This document shows, one piece after another, positions 46,416-58,937 of a stretch of DNA of 64,000 nt. Numbering within the stretch: the first letter of the stretch is position 1; each line of letters starts with the position of its first letter. The stretch is from the NCBI RefSeq assembly GCF_017591425.1, contig NW_024466409.1, forward strand, positions 1,240,001-1,304,000. Direction: 5' to 3'. Source of the stretch: Ochotona curzoniae. Lineage: Eukaryota; Chordata; Mammalia; Lagomorpha; Ochotonidae. The notes below the pieces were generated by a model. The model worked only from the letters and a program-made list of their open reading frames with translations. It made no database searches and was not told the origin of the DNA. Position numbers and translations under genes: made by a program.

Positions 46416-46744
46416 AAGAAACTGTGGTCATTGGGAGGAGTTAAGTTGGCCAATGGTGGTAGGCTGATGTGACAGGGGGTATGGAAAGTTGGAGATGGAA
46501 ATTGACAGAATTGAGGGCAAAAAGAAGGGCAGAGTGTTTTCAGGACTGAGAAAATGGCATGCAGCAGTGAAATAGATGTGAAAGACTGTGAACTACAAAC
46601 TGAGAGGGTGAAGGAGGGTGTCCAAGGATATGGAAACTCAGCAAAATTTGGTGAGCCTCTGTGAGTAGCTAACACAGGGAAGTGCCCATCTGTAGCAGGG
46701 GGAGAGGGGCAGGTGGACCCCAGGAACAAAACATGGCAAAGGGT
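46416..46744. other. Unassigned DNA before the L1
   Basis: A purine-rich stretch. It could be L1 inter-ORF sequence belonging to the following element, but I cannot show this. The 123-residue minus frame has no family signature. Confidence 0.35.
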
Positions 46745-48094
46745 GTCGCAACCTCTCAATATTAATTCTAAACTCAAATGACCTAAACTCTTTAATTAAA
46801 AACAGATTAACAGAATGGATCAACACACAGGACCCAATTATCTGTTGCCTACAAGAGACACATCTAATGAAAAAAGATGCTAAGAAACTGAAAGTGAATG
46901 GATAGAAAAAGATATTTCACACCAATGGATGAAAAAAAAATTAGAAAGTTCTAATTTCAGATGATACAGACTTCAAAGTGAAAAATATGAAAAGGCATAC
47001 AGTAGGACATTTTATGTGATTTAAGGGAACCATTCATCAGGAAGTGATTACCATCATAAATATCTACACACCAAACACAGTGCACTCAGCTACGTGAAGC
47101 AATTACTACAGACTTAATGGAAGACATAGATGCGAATAAAATCATCCTAGGAGATCTCAACACCCCATTAACCCCAATAGACAGATCAACAAGATAGAAA
47201 CTCAACAGAGAAACAATAGAACTCACATAGACAATAGAACAACTGGACTTAGTAGGCATTTACAGAACCTTTCATCCTACAAACACAGAATATACATTTT
47301 TTTCAACAGTGTATGGCACCTTTTCCAAGATCGACCACGTGATAGGGTACAAAGCAAGTCTCACTAACTTCAAAAAAATTGGAATCAAACCATGTACCTT
47401 CTCAGATCACCAAGAGTGAAACTGGAAATCAATGAGTCAAAATGCCCCCAGAAAACTTGTTAACTCTTGGAGGTTGAACAATATGTTACTAAATTAACAA
47501 TGGGGCAGAGAAGAAATTAAGGAGAAGATAAAAAAAATTTATAGAAACCAACAAAAACTCAAAAACAACATTCCAAAACTTGTGGGAAACTGCCAAAGCA
47601 GTGCTACGTGGTAAATTCATTGCAATTGGTGCTATGTCAAAGCCCAAGAAAGACACCAAATAAAGGAATTAAACACACACCTCCAGAAACTGGAAAAAAC
47701 AGCAGCAAAATGACCCCAGAATCAATAGGAAGCAAGAAATTATCAAAACAAGGGAGGAGATAAACCAAATAGAAATGAAAAAAATACATAAAATCAACAA
47801 ATAAAGAAGTTGGCTTTTGAGAAGATAAACAAAATAGACACGCCACTGGTCCGATGACAAAGAAAAAACAAGAGAAAATGAGAATTAATAGCATCAATGA
47901 TGAGAAAGGCAACATATTGACAGACACTGCAACCATTAAAAAATAATTAGAAATTACTACAAACAACTGTATTCCAACAAATCAGAATACCAATAGGAAA
48001 TGGAAAGATTCTTGGACTCCACTACCTACCAAAACTTAGCCCAGAGGCAACACAGGACCTGAACAAACCCATAACCAAGGCAGAGATTGATTCA

Positions 48095-48568
48095 GTGATT
48101 AATGCTCTCCCAACAAAGAATAGCCCAGGCCCAGATGGTTTCACTGTAGAATTCTACAAAGCATTCCAAGCAGAGCTAACCCCAATCCTCTACAAACTTT
48201 TCAAAACAATAGAAAAGAGAACAACCCTTCCAAACTCATTCTATGAAGCCAACATCACTTTAATCCCAAAACCGGATAGAGAATTAACAGAGAAGGAAAA
48301 CTACAGACCGATTTCCCTGATAAACATTCATACTAAGATCCTCAACAAAATTCTAGCCAAAATAATTAAAAAATTATCAGACAGATCATTCATCCAGATC
48401 AAGCAGGATTCATCCCTGGAATGCATGGGTGATTCAACATTTATAATCCATAAATGTAATGCACCACATCCAAAAACTGAAGAACAAAAATCATATAATA
48501 GTATCAATAGACTCACAAAAAGCTTTCTACAAATCCAACATCACTTCACACTAAAAGCTCTAAACTAG
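48095..48568 (+). pseudogene. LINE-1 ORF2 reverse transcriptase remnant
   Basis: A 157-codon open remnant holding the RT fingers region (SPGPDGFTVEFYK, PKPDRE, NYRPISL motifs). It then drifts out of frame near the 'QAGFIPGMQGW' region, which has a frameshift. The catalytic FTDD box is downstream in another open piece. It is not a functional protein. Confidence 0.85.
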
Positions 48569-51500
48569 GCAGGCATAGAAAGAACAATCCACAACATAAC
48601 CAAAGCAATATATAAAAAACCCAACACTGGCACCATACTGAATGGAGAAAAATTGGAATCCTTTTCACTGAGATCTGGGACAAGACAAGGATGTCCACTA
48701 TCACCACTGATATTCAACATAGTACCAGAAGTATTCTCAGAAGCTATAAGACAAGAAAAATAAATCAAAGGACTTCAAATGGAAAATGAAGTAGTCAAGC
48801 TTTCACTATTCACAGATGATGTGATCCTATACATAGAAAAACCAAGAGACTCAACACAGACTGCTAGAACTTATATGAGAGTTTGGTAGAGTGGCAGGAT
48901 TCAAAACAAATGAGCAAAAATTAATAACCATGGTGTATGCAAACATCTCTAAGATGGAAAAAGATTTAATAAGCAAGTTACTGTTCAAAATAAGAGATAA
49001 GAAAATGAAGTATCTAGGAATAAACTAACTAAAAATATAGATGACCTCTTTGGAGAAAACTACACAAACCTTAAAAAAGAAATTGAAGAGGACCTCAAAA
49101 AATGGAGAAACATCATGTGCCTGGATAGGAAAAATCAATATCATCAAAATGTTGGTACTACCATAAGCAATATATACACTCAACACAATTCCAATCAAAT
49201 TACTCAAAACATTCTTCATAGAACTGGAAAAAATGATACAAGGGTTCATCTGGAAACACAAAAAGCCACGAATAGCTAGAACCATCCTGAAGAATAGGAA
49301 GTTAGCAGGGGGAATCACAATTCAAGATCTCTGGACATACTATAGGGCAGTGGTAATCAAAACAGCCTGGTACTGGCACAAAGATAGAGAGGAAGATCAG
49401 TGGAGTAGAATAGAAGCAATAGAAGGGAACCCACACAGATACAGCCAAATAATATTTGGCAACAAAACAGATGACAATGCAGGGAAATTGAAAGGTCTGT
49501 TCAATAAATGCTGTTGGGACGACTGGTCGATGACCTGCAGAAACAAGAAATTAGGCTGACATCTCTCACCATACACTAAGATCCAATCTACATGGATAAA
49601 AGACCTAAACCTACATCCAGAAACCTTCAAACTTTTGGAAGAAAATGTTGGAAACACTCTGCAAGATTTAGGTGTAGGCCCTGACTTCCTAAAAAGAACA
49701 CCCAAAGCAATAGCAATCAAGACCAAAATAATCAAATGGACACCAAACTAAAAAGTTTCTGTATAGCAAAGGAAACAATCAACAAATAAGCAGAATCCAC
49801 AGAATGGGAGAAGATCTTTGCACACTACATAGGTGATAGGGGGCTAATCTCTAGAATATACAAAGATCTCCAGAACAAGCAAAACATCAAAACAAACAGA
49901 CCACTCAAGAAATGGTCATGGGAAATGGGCAGACACTTTACAAAGGAACAAACCCAAATGGCAAACAAACATATGAAAACATGCTTAAACTCCTGGGCAA
50001 TAAGGGAAATTCAAATTAAGACATCGCTGAAGAACCACCTAATGGCAGGAAGAATGGCTCACATACAAAAAACCACCAACAACACTTGCTGACGAGGATG
50101 TGGGGAAAAGGGAAGCCTACTCCACTGTTGGTGGGGCTGCAGGTTGGTACAGCCTCTATGGAAATCAGTATGGAGAACACTCAAACAACTGAAAATCTGC
50201 ATACTATATGATCCAACACTAGCATTTCTAGGAATATATCCAAAACACCTATTACACCAGAAACCAACATACATCCCTATGTTCATAGCAACACAATCAA
50301 TAATGGCAAAAGCTTGGAAGCAACTGAAATGCCCGCGAACAGAAGATTGGATAAGAAAGCTATGGTTCATTTACTCCATGGAATACTACTCAGCTATTAA
50401 AAAAAAAAAAAAGAAAACAAAACAAAATCCAGTACTTTGTGGTCAAATGGGCCCAATTGGAAACCATTATGCTAAGGGAAATGAGCCAATCCCAGAAGGT
50501 TAGATACCACATGTTTGCCTTAGTTTAACATGAAATTATGTCAATCAGAAAAATAATACCTGTAAATTACAATATTATTTAAACCTCAAACATATTGTGA
50601 TATAACCAATGGACCAACAATCAATGATAGACTGCTTATGATCGACATCAAAGAACTGAAAAGCCCAATGTGCTTTTAATGCCCTATGTTATTCCGTAAT
50701 GGGTCAGGAGTGAAGAGAAATCTTTCACCTTCTTAAAATGTATGAGGAAGATGCTAAGTATAACCTATCAAGATTGTAACAGGTAACTTACAGGCAGCAG
50801 ACTCAAGTCTGCATTAGACATTAGCAAAAACTATAAAGACATACAGTGGGATCCAAGAGCGATCCTGACAGCCTCTTAGCAGGAGATCATATGCACAGAG
50901 CAGTGGTGGAGTGGGGGTTGGACTCCAGAGTGGAGCAGGAGGACAGGAGGAGGCTTGTATCCCAACCCTGGAGACTGCTGGGTCCTCACCAAGGACTGTC
51001 AGTATGGGCACCAAGGACTATATCCCAACTGCCATGGAGACCATGGGGAATTGGAGTGCCTTTGGAGGCTGAGGACTCTGAGGTCATCCATTCCCTATTG
51101 GATCTCCCACATGGGATGGAAGAAGCTCAGATCCTTTCTCACAGGATCTAATCTCATTAGAATAACATGTGGGAGCCCTGAGCGGTCCTCAGAAACAGAA
51201 GAATTGTAAACATCCTTTGAGACTCGGGAGAGGAGCTTTCTCTGGTCCTTAATTAATTTCAACTTTGGAACCCCACTCTCTCTTGCAATGACCATCAGGG
51301 TCTCTCCGGAGCCCCACCAAAATTAGATTCGATAGAGACCAATAAGGAAAGGTTAGAACAGACAGGAAACAGTCAGGTTGGACTCACATATACCTTACTA
51401 GGTAGGACACAAAGATTAGTTACCTCTTGCTAAGGTATTAAAGATTTCTCTGCACACCCCTCCTAAAACTGTTCTGTGCCTCAATTGTTAACATGGTATA

Positions 51501-51629
51501 TCTGAGTTATAAGCTTGTTTGGACTATCCTAAAATTTGTGAAGTTCAGGAAAAATCACACTTCAATACTATAAGCTGCTAAATATAAAAGTGAAAATAGA
51601 CACGAGACAGCTGAATAGAACCCTATAAC

Positions 51630-53071
51630 TGCTGGGGTCCGTGCAGTAGGTGTGAATAACATGAAGGTGTAAAGAGAACAGCCCCCCCCCTGCTTGGCAA
51701 GGCCCGGGGAGCTTCCAGCTGTTTGGCAGGGCCCAGCAGATTTCTCTCTGACCACCTTGATGCAGTTTCACCCCCTTTCACATGGACACTCAACCACCCC
51801 ACTAAGAATTTTTGTAATCTATTGAGGCATTGTGTGCCCCTGTGAAATGGCTTTTACAACCAACATGAGCTTAGGAGTTGATGTTACTGATAATGTCTTG
51901 GTGATTGGGCCTTTAACTGCACACAGGAGTACAATTAAGCCCATGCTGTTTATGGACACCTTATTGTGTCCCTACCCATTGCTCTGAAATCTGGTCCAGA
52001 CATGTAGCATGCTTTCTGGGAAATGGCTTGATAAGAATTTTACAAACTAATGGAAGTGATGAGAGTATGGGCTGAAACTGCTAGGACAAAATATATAGCT
52101 ACTGGAACCCTAGAAGCTATCCTGTTACTGGGACCCTAAAGGCCATCCTGCTATGACAAAAATATAGTTACAGTGACCTTAAAGATTAGCCTGTCCTTGC
52201 AACTCTTGTAAATGTAGTTGCTTTGGCTGCCTTCATAATTTTTTAACTAGAGGAAATAGAGGGTGATTTTTACTAACATCATAAAGATATACTTTTGATT
52301 ATTGTTTGATCATTTATGAGGTTATAGAACCTGCAGTTGTAGAGGGATTTAATGTTTGAAACTTTTTGTCTTAGATGTTTATGTTTTTTCTCTTTTGATG
52401 TATTTCTCCCATTAAGTGATGGATAAGTTGTAGAATAAGAATTGAAGTAGGAGTGTATTACTGAATAAGATGTTGTCTACTGAGAAATTCTTAGCTGCAG
52501 CATCAGAATGGATAATGCCCTGTCTTAAGGTGAAACTATTTGTAGAATTATCTTTGGAAACATTCACTTGCCCATTGTAGAGTTGAAACTTAAATGGTTC
52601 ATTGCTAATTGCAATTCTTTCCACCATTATAACTCTTGTTTTACTTGTTAACAAACTATGTGAGCTTGCAGGCCTAATGGCCTTTAATGCCAATGGCCTT
52701 TAATCCCCATAAACCAAGACCCCAGACTTACTAACCCATACATAATTCAAGGTAGGGGTCTGGTTGTCACAGGTGTGCCAAGGATAGAACCCAGACTTGA
52801 GGAGAGCAAGTGGGGGTTGGCAAGCTGAGATAAACAAGGAATGTGGAATTCTTCCTCACTCACCTTTCAAGCTGTTGTAAATTGTGCCCCCGTTGAAGCT
52901 ATGTCAAATTGCCCTAAACGAAAACCGTGTACTGCTTCTGTATAAATAAAGTGGACAGCTTTCTCTCATGGTCCACAATGATCATGGAATCCTAGTGGTC
53001 CGTCTCTCTCCTTGCGCCTCATCCATGCACCCTTCTCGAGCTCCGAACTCAGCTGAAGCTGGACTCTGGCA
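51630..53071 (+). mobile_element. Solo LTR, class II ERV-like, inside the L1 3' UTR
   Basis: 1442 bp, TGCTGGGG to GACTCTGGCA, with a perfect 6-bp TATAAC duplication (51624-51629, 53072-53077). 'tataaataaagtgg' near 52941 carries the AATAAA signal. It shares 'aaatggcttgataa' and 'gtacaatt.agccca' stretches with the LTR at 29954, so it is the same family. A C9 run lies at about 51683-51691. No viral genes. Confidence 0.85.
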
Positions 53072-53524
53072 TATAACCATTTTAAGGTGTATAGCAGCTG
53101 GTTGTGTATAAACTATAATTGAAATGTCAATGAAGTAGTCACAGGACGTGATTCAGAACCTGCATTTTTAAACATATTGGTCACTCAATACCATGTCAAT
53201 TGACTTCACGATGTTGTAAATTGTTATTGAAGTTTTTAGTGGCTTTTCATTGGAGGGGATGATATTTGGCCAGTGCCACTTTCAGTCCACAGATGGTCTC
53301 CCATTGGAATTGTTGAATTTATCTGGACAATAGCATGCTGAACTCCACATGGTCCATGCCCGCAATGAAGGAATAATGATTGGATATGAACTGTATTATT
53401 GTAACAATATGGAGGAATTTAATATGGGGGAAGGCTTTTTGGAGGGCCTGAAGAAATCCCAGAGCTGATAAAACTGTCATAAAATGAAATATAAAAAATA
53501 GAAGAAGAAATTGTAGTTCATGTG

Positions 53525-53800
53525 GGCCTTATTAGCTCTCTCAACAGGATTAATGTATAAGAGAGAATTTGCCCTTTCCCTAATCACTCAGGCTTCCTAT
53601 CTCTCTCTCTCTCTCCCCTCTCATGCCTTGCAAACATAAAGGCATTTATCACGAGGAATGACAGCCAGATGGTCCTCATAAGATCTAATGCCATGTTGTT
53701 GAGAGTTCCATGATAGACATAGTGTTTTTCTATGCACATTACCCAGACTCAGGTATTGAGTTATATCAACAGAAAATGGATGAATATATTTCAGATTCTC
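53525..53800 (+). mobile_element. MaLR (MLT1-like) LTR fragment
   Basis: The words '(ct)n ctcccctctcatgcc', 'gacagccagatggtcctcat' and 'attacccagactcaggtattg' are typical of the 3' part of MLT1-type MaLR LTRs. Called from memory of the consensus. Confidence 0.5.
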
Positions 53801-54284
53801 TCACTTGCTAAGAAATTTCTTGCAATTGTACTTCACTTACTGTGAGCCACCATTGGGTCTAAATCAGAAAAGAAATCCAGAAAATAGGGTTTACCAGCTT
53901 TGTTTACCTTGTACCCTAATATTTCTCATGGATTCCTTAAGTAATATTATTATGTTGTACTCGTTTAACACAGGAAGAATCTGAGGCTTAAATGATAAAG
54001 AAATTTTCCTAAGATTATAAGGTGTATTGAGAAATTTCCTGAAGTCATTGAGAGCATGAGTTAAAGTGACTCTATGATTCCTGAACCCTGTCTGAGAACA
54101 CTCAACTGCTATAGACAAAATTTTTAACCCATGAGGAGTTCCCAAAACATCTTTGAATATAAAGCTTGAGAAATCACTTGGTGCTCCTGAAACTGCTAAT
54201 TTACGCCAAATATTCCATCATTCTCCAGTGTCTTGTCTTACCACTCCTCAGACGAAGGTTTAGTAAATGTCTTAAACTCACTAT
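53801..54284. other. Intronic DNA, no gene
   Basis: 54140-54284 matches the reverse complement of 20757-20930 in unit 2 ('ccaaatattc', 'ttctccag'). The minus frame at 53891-54145 has no family signature. Confidence 0.5.
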
Positions 54285-54605
54285 TGTTAAGGCAGTGTGT
54301 AGTGCAGAGGGTATAGCTGCCACCTGCAATGTCCATAGGGTTCTGGTTCAAGACTGCACTGTTGCATTTCTGATTCAGACCTGTGCTAATCACCTGTGAA
54401 AAGCAGTCGCATGGCCCAAATGCCTGGGTCCATGTCACCCATGTACAAGACCCAAATGGAGCTCCTGGTTTCTGGCTTTGGCTGGTTCCAGTGCTGACAG
54501 TTGCAGCCATCAGGGGAGTAAAAAGCACGCAGGATATCCCTCTTTTTCTGTGCCTCCTTTTTCTGTAGCTTATACTTTCAAATAAAATAAATCTTTTGTT
54601 AAAAG
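54285..54605 (+). repeat. C-SINE shared by all three units
   Basis: A SINE from 'ttaaggcagtgtgtagtgcag' to 'caaataaaataaatctttt'. The same ancestral insertion as 7900-8145 and 20424-20755. Confidence 0.8.
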
Positions 54606-55402
54606 TCACTTTAATATGGATTTCTATTAGGATAGCCACATTACACTGAAAATGTTAAAAATATAGTTCTGCTTTTATGATTGTTTCCATTTTTGATGCA
54701 CCTTTTGACCAATGTGGATTTATGTGTAAATAAAAGTGACAAAGAAAAAATGTGAAAACATGACAAGATAACTGATGGGGATGAATGGAGAAATGATTCA
54801 TTCAGAAAAAGCAAGACAAAGGACCTGGAGTTTATACGGAGATGTGACGGGTAGGCTTATTGCTGGACCTATTTTCCTTCACCTTCTCTGCCTTCACAGG
54901 AAGTGTTCCCAGTACTTAAGTCTAGGGATGGAAACAGTGCTCTGGTGGACTTTTCATGTGGTTTATCATGCTACTTTAGCCTAGTTCCTCACTTCATGAC
55001 CTACTCTTCCGTTATCCCAGTTTGCACCATCTTTTACTCCCAGAGACCTTGCCAGATGTACAAAGGAGAAGCACTTAAAAAAACACGTGACAAGAGCTTA
55101 GCTCTGAGATTCAATGCCATCATGTCATCTCCTGAAATTCATGTTAGAGGCAGCATTGTCTCCCGGACAGGACAGAAGATATGTATGGTTGGTATTAAGG
55201 GGAGATGTAGACAGATGAATCAGAGAGAAACAAACACCTCTTTTACTCCCCCTTGGACTCTCACAGTTGGGGTTGCAGTCTGCCTTTTACTGAAGGAACA
55301 TCCACAATCCTTGATTTGCTGTCTACAGGGAGAAACCAGGCTTTTGAAATTTTAGCACAGACCACAACTGGAAATCAGACATTTCTTGTTAAGTACTCTT
55401 AC
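54606..55402. other. Duplicated-unit intronic DNA
   Basis: Colinear with 8150-8290 plus 8660-9364 of unit 1. The 150-residue plus-strand frame at 54903-55355 is antisense to the gene, is not kept open in units 1 and 2, and is not called. Confidence 0.6.
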
Positions 55403-55615
55403 CTTTCTTCCATTCTTCTCTGCAGCTGAAGAGCTCTGGTGATGGTGCAGATAAAACTCCTCTGTCCTTTTGATCATGAGATGCTGTGAGGAGCTGGCCT
55501 CAAAACTGGTGACCCAGTGAGGCTTATCAAGTTTCTGGAGAGCTTCTTGATTTCCTGTACAGGACCAAGAGCAAATCAGAGACAGAGCCCTTCAGATCAC
55601 AACCTCCACCAAGAT
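55403..55615 (-). other. 5' exon 1 of gene 3, probably carrying the start codon
   Basis: The minus-strand end 'gaatggaagaaag' is followed by the donor 'gtaagag'. The ATG at 55413-55411 is in strong context and is in frame with the receptor after splicing (11 nt here plus 25 nt to the old start equals 12 codons). The same place reads 'acag' in unit 1 and 'attg' in unit 2. A further upstream ATG at 55477 is out of frame here, because this exon is 1 nt longer than unit 1, and is in weak context. The 5' limit is uncertain. Confidence 0.6.
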
Positions 55616-55639
55616 GTTGCTCCCTATGTGTCCCATTAA

Positions 55640-55656
55640 CTCATAGATAAAAGCCT
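55640..55656 (-). promoter_or_regulatory. Possible core promoter of gene 3
   Basis: Minus-strand 'gcttttatctatga' at the position of the TATA-like box of unit 2. Conservation only. Confidence 0.3.
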
Positions 55657-55679
55657 CCTGTTTCCCTCCACTACTTCCT

Positions 55680-56911
55680 GTCTCATTCCATCCCATTTGG
55701 CTCACCTTCCTTGCTATAATTGCTTTTTTTTTTTTGCCTTTTCATTACAAACTAAAATCACAAGCCAAAGTAACAATTCCAAGGAATGTGACATTGTTTG
55801 CATTTTGGGGCTTAATAACTGAATAATGAAGCAGTTAAGGTTTACCATGATTTGACCCTTCTTTGTGGCTTTATCCTTGCTGTCTTTCATCACATTGTGG
55901 TAATGTATCCAGGTGTATGCCCCCATTTTCAGTGATCAAGAGTGTGTCAGGTTGAAATTTTCCATGAGTTCCATCCTCCAGAAGCCACTACTTGACACAC
56001 TAAACCCTAATTTATTTCACATTTGCATTGAAAGATGAAGAGATAATCACTCTTAACATAACCTGCTTCCTCCATACTTCATAAACTTTGACTTTATTTA
56101 TGTCAGCAACAGAATACTGATTCTTATTGCTTGTCAGTTTCCTTCATGTACCCATGCTGCATTCATATTCAGCTACTTATTTTAAAACAAATGACACTTA
56201 AGTTTTATACTATTTCAACTATTCTGAGATGTTCATCTAAATTTATCTGAAAAGTATTTGTTTAATAAGAACTTTGTTGTAGGCTAAATTGATTGCATAC
56301 AACATTTCCATGTGAAAATCTTAATCTTGAATTATCACAAAGTATGATAGTATTGGAGGTGTAGTCCCTTCTAAAACTTTTATTAATGAAGAGAGATCAT
56401 TTAATCTCCCTCAACTTTTACTCAAAAACCTCTTCAATCTGCTGCCATTTATTTTCCTTTATTTATGCAATAATGTAATTTAAATTTTCTTTATAATAGT
56501 AAGAGATAGTCTTTGAAGATACTTACATTAACATGAGGCTGTTAGGGCTTTTATCCAATTTAACCCACTATGACTTGTACTTTTACAAGAGCAGAGATTT
56601 TAACCCAGACACAAAGAGATACTGGTGGAAGTTCTCAACTACAATCAAGAAGAGGCACCTCATAGGAGCCCAAGAAGAAATGCCACAATACTCTTCTTAA
56701 AATGGCTAAAATTTAAAAAAAATGTAGTGTGAATTATTGGGACCAGTCTTTACAATATTCTTGTATTGCTGGTTAGAAAGCAAAAGGTTGCAGCTACTCT
56801 GAGATCCTTTTGCACTTTCCAAAGTTAATATCTGCTTAATTGTATCACCCAAAACTTTACAACTGGTGGTAGAAAGTGATAATCATCTAAAACTATGTAC
56901 ATAAGTTTTTA
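55680..56911 (-). other. Upstream flank of gene 3, duplicated unit
   Basis: Colinear with 9680-11060. No gene. It preserves the empty site of element A at about 56463-56510. Confidence 0.6.
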
Positions 56912-57250
56912 AGAAAAGATTTATTTATTATTTTTATTGGAAAAGCAGATATACAGAGAGGAGGAGAGACAGAGAGGAAGATATTACCTTCGATGGTTCA
57001 CTCCCCAAGCGGCCGCAATGGCTGGAGCTGAGCCAATCCAAAACCAGGAGCCAGGAGCTCTTTCAGGTCTCCCATGTGGTTGCATGGTGCTAAGGCCTTG
57101 GGTCACCCTCAACTGCTTTCCCAGATCACAAGCAGGGAGCAGGAATCTGGAAGGGAAATGGGGCTGCCGGGATTAGAACTGGCGCCTATATGGGATTCTA
57201 GTGTGTACAAGGCGAGGATTTAAACCACTACGCTATTCTGCCAGGCCCCA
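56912..57250 (-). repeat. Young C-SINE, unit 3 only
   Basis: A reversed, well-preserved SINE ending at 'ctattctgccaggcccc'. Flanks 'ataagttttta' and 'ataagatttta' are a near-perfect target duplication. Unit 1 has the empty site 'tataagtttttataattgc' near 11058. Confidence 0.9.
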
Positions 57251-57461
57251 TAAGATTTTATAATAGCTTTATTTACAACGTCCATATTGGAAACCCACCA
57301 AATTTGTTTTTCTGTGATAAGTGAAAGAAAGCTTAGTACTTCTATCCTATGAAATGCTACTTTGCTAGAAGAGCAATCAATATAAAACTTGTGACATGTA
57401 TTGATACAGGTTTGAATGGGTCTTGAAGGAAAAATACTGAGTGAAACCAAAAATTTTTTTT
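57251..57461. other. Duplicated-unit flank
   Basis: Colinear with about 11070-11270 of unit 1. No gene. Confidence 0.5.
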
Positions 57462-57532
57462 AAAGATTAATTTTTATTATTTTTTTTTATTGGAAAGGTG
57501 GATATACAGAGAGGAGAGACAGAGAGGAAACC
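57462..57532 (-). repeat. C-SINE 3' fragment
   Basis: The reversed SINE tail 'attggaaaggtggatatacag' with a short A/T run. Severely truncated and absent from unit 1. Confidence 0.75.
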
Positions 57533-57652
57533 AAAAAATTAAGTTTCAGCCATGTCCAAATCACTTATATAGAAAATTTTTGAAATAAAATACTAAAGAG
57601 ATGGCTGGCACAGATGTTGTTAAGAGTTAGGGAAGTGGGATGTTGTATGATT

Positions 57653-58809
57653 GGTTATATCGTTTCTCATCTCTATGTGTTTTTTCTTTATTTTTGACAT
57701 TCTTTACATAGTTAATTAGGGCACATAGGGTCAAAGGCTACAGGAAAGTGGGTATGACTATTATTTAACCATTTTTTTTTTCTGCATCTTGGTCTAAGGG
57801 GGAGATAAAAGGAGAAGCCCAAGCCATGCTCCCACCCATCCCAGTTCCCTGATGTGGGGCATGCTCTGAGGGTCCTGCTCCAGTGGTTTTAATAGTTCAA
57901 CAGTTATGAACTGCTGCCAATCGTGCCATTCGAAGCACGATGAAGTCGCTGCACAATCCACTGATTGACATAGTCCACCTTAGAGTCTCTGCCCAGTTTT
58001 TCACTGCCAGCATATGGCTGGGGTAGTTGATTGATTTGTTTGTTCTGTCCTTGATTTGTTGTGGTGCCAGGTATCGCCTGCAGGTTCTGATGGACTGCCA
58101 TATCCTCCATGTACACCTGGTTATGCTCTGCACTGCTCCGTCTGAGCCTCTGAGGAGGCTTGGTTCTGTTGCTGTACTCCATGGCAGACCATGAATCCTC
58201 CACTTCTCTTCATGTTTAAGGATCTGAGTCCGGCAGTTTGATTGGAGAGATCACCAAAGAAGCTTTGTCTGAGGTGAACCCAGACCTGATTCTTGGGTGT
58301 ACTTGCAAGTACAGGGCTTGGCACCGTCCATCGCCCTAAGCAGCTGGTGGTTGCAATTTGCTGGGTGTATTCTGTTTCCAGTCCTGTCATCCACTGGAAC
58401 CAATGGGTGTTGGAGTCCAGCCCGATCCTGCCCACAACACTCTCAATCCCCATGCAAACCAGTAGGAGCTGCAGCCTAATAGGAGCAACCCACAATAACC
58501 CCTACCAGGCCTGCCCCCTGCCCTTGTTCCCGTGCTTGCCATTATGTGCAGCAGACTAGCCCAGTCTGTCCCACATCCCATTCAGCTCTCATACATGTCA
58601 ATGGTCATTGAAGCCTAGTTCAACCAAATCAACTCCACTATTTAGCCCACACACATGCTGGTTGGTGCTGTTCTGTCCAGCTACCACTGCCATTGTCCTG
58701 GTTTTCATGCTCTCCAGTGGGAGTGGTAACCCAGGGGGAGGTTCCCACTTTTTCCTTCCTAGGCCACTTCCACGTCTGGATCATGCACTTTCCGGATGAT
58801 TCTGTAAAG
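57653..58809 (-). mobile_element. VNTR retroelement copy F, 5'-truncated
   Basis: Only the 3' module and the first part of the repeat core are present, so it is truncated at its 5' end in the manner of L1-type insertions. It has 8-bp GTATGATT duplications (57645-57652, 58810-58817). The tail region is T-rich on the plus strand (57680-57710). Unit 1 has the empty site near 11360. Confidence 0.8.
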
Positions 58810-58937
58810 GTATGATTCATTATTAAGGAGTAAACCAAAAACCATTGTTTTTTTTTTACAATGAAAAAAATAGTTTCATATGTTTAATATGTAGTAATTA
58901 TGTGCCTCTATGCATATGGTAAAAATATGGTAGACTA

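Larger units (their letters stand above)
46745..53511 (+). mobile_element. LINE-1, 5'-truncated, with nested LTR
   Basis: It begins at the ORF2 endonuclease (DPIICCLQETHL-like, about 46830-46870). It passes through reverse transcriptase (an SPGPDGF motif near 48121; the FTDD catalytic box near 48814), then a 3' UTR (50520-53511) ending 'ctgtcataaaatgaaatata'. ORF2 is broken by many stops and shifts; the longest remnants are at 48095-48568 and 49233-49559. The 3' UTR is interrupted by a solo LTR at 51630. It lies antisense in the gene 3 intron and is absent from units 1 and 2. Confidence 0.9.
44372..55402 (-). other. Intron 1 of gene 3 (inferred)
   Basis: An 11.0 kb inferred intron, of which about 6.8 kb is an antisense L1 with its nested LTR. 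Without it the length (about 4.3 kb) matches gene 2. 44410-45440 is colinear with 6200-7140 of unit 1. No further gene. Confidence 0.65.

Noticed and set aside
46406..46777. 123-codon minus-strand frame
   Set aside because: It lies in purine-rich DNA at the L1 edge and has low-complexity composition and no family features.
48095..49559. LINE-1 ORF2 as a functional coding sequence
   Set aside because: Many stops and frameshifts separate the endonuclease, RT and C-terminal parts, and the 5' end is missing.
54903..55355. 150-codon plus-strand frame
   Set aside because: It is antisense to the gene 3 unit, is not preserved in the homologous stretches of units 1 and 2, and has no recognisable domain.
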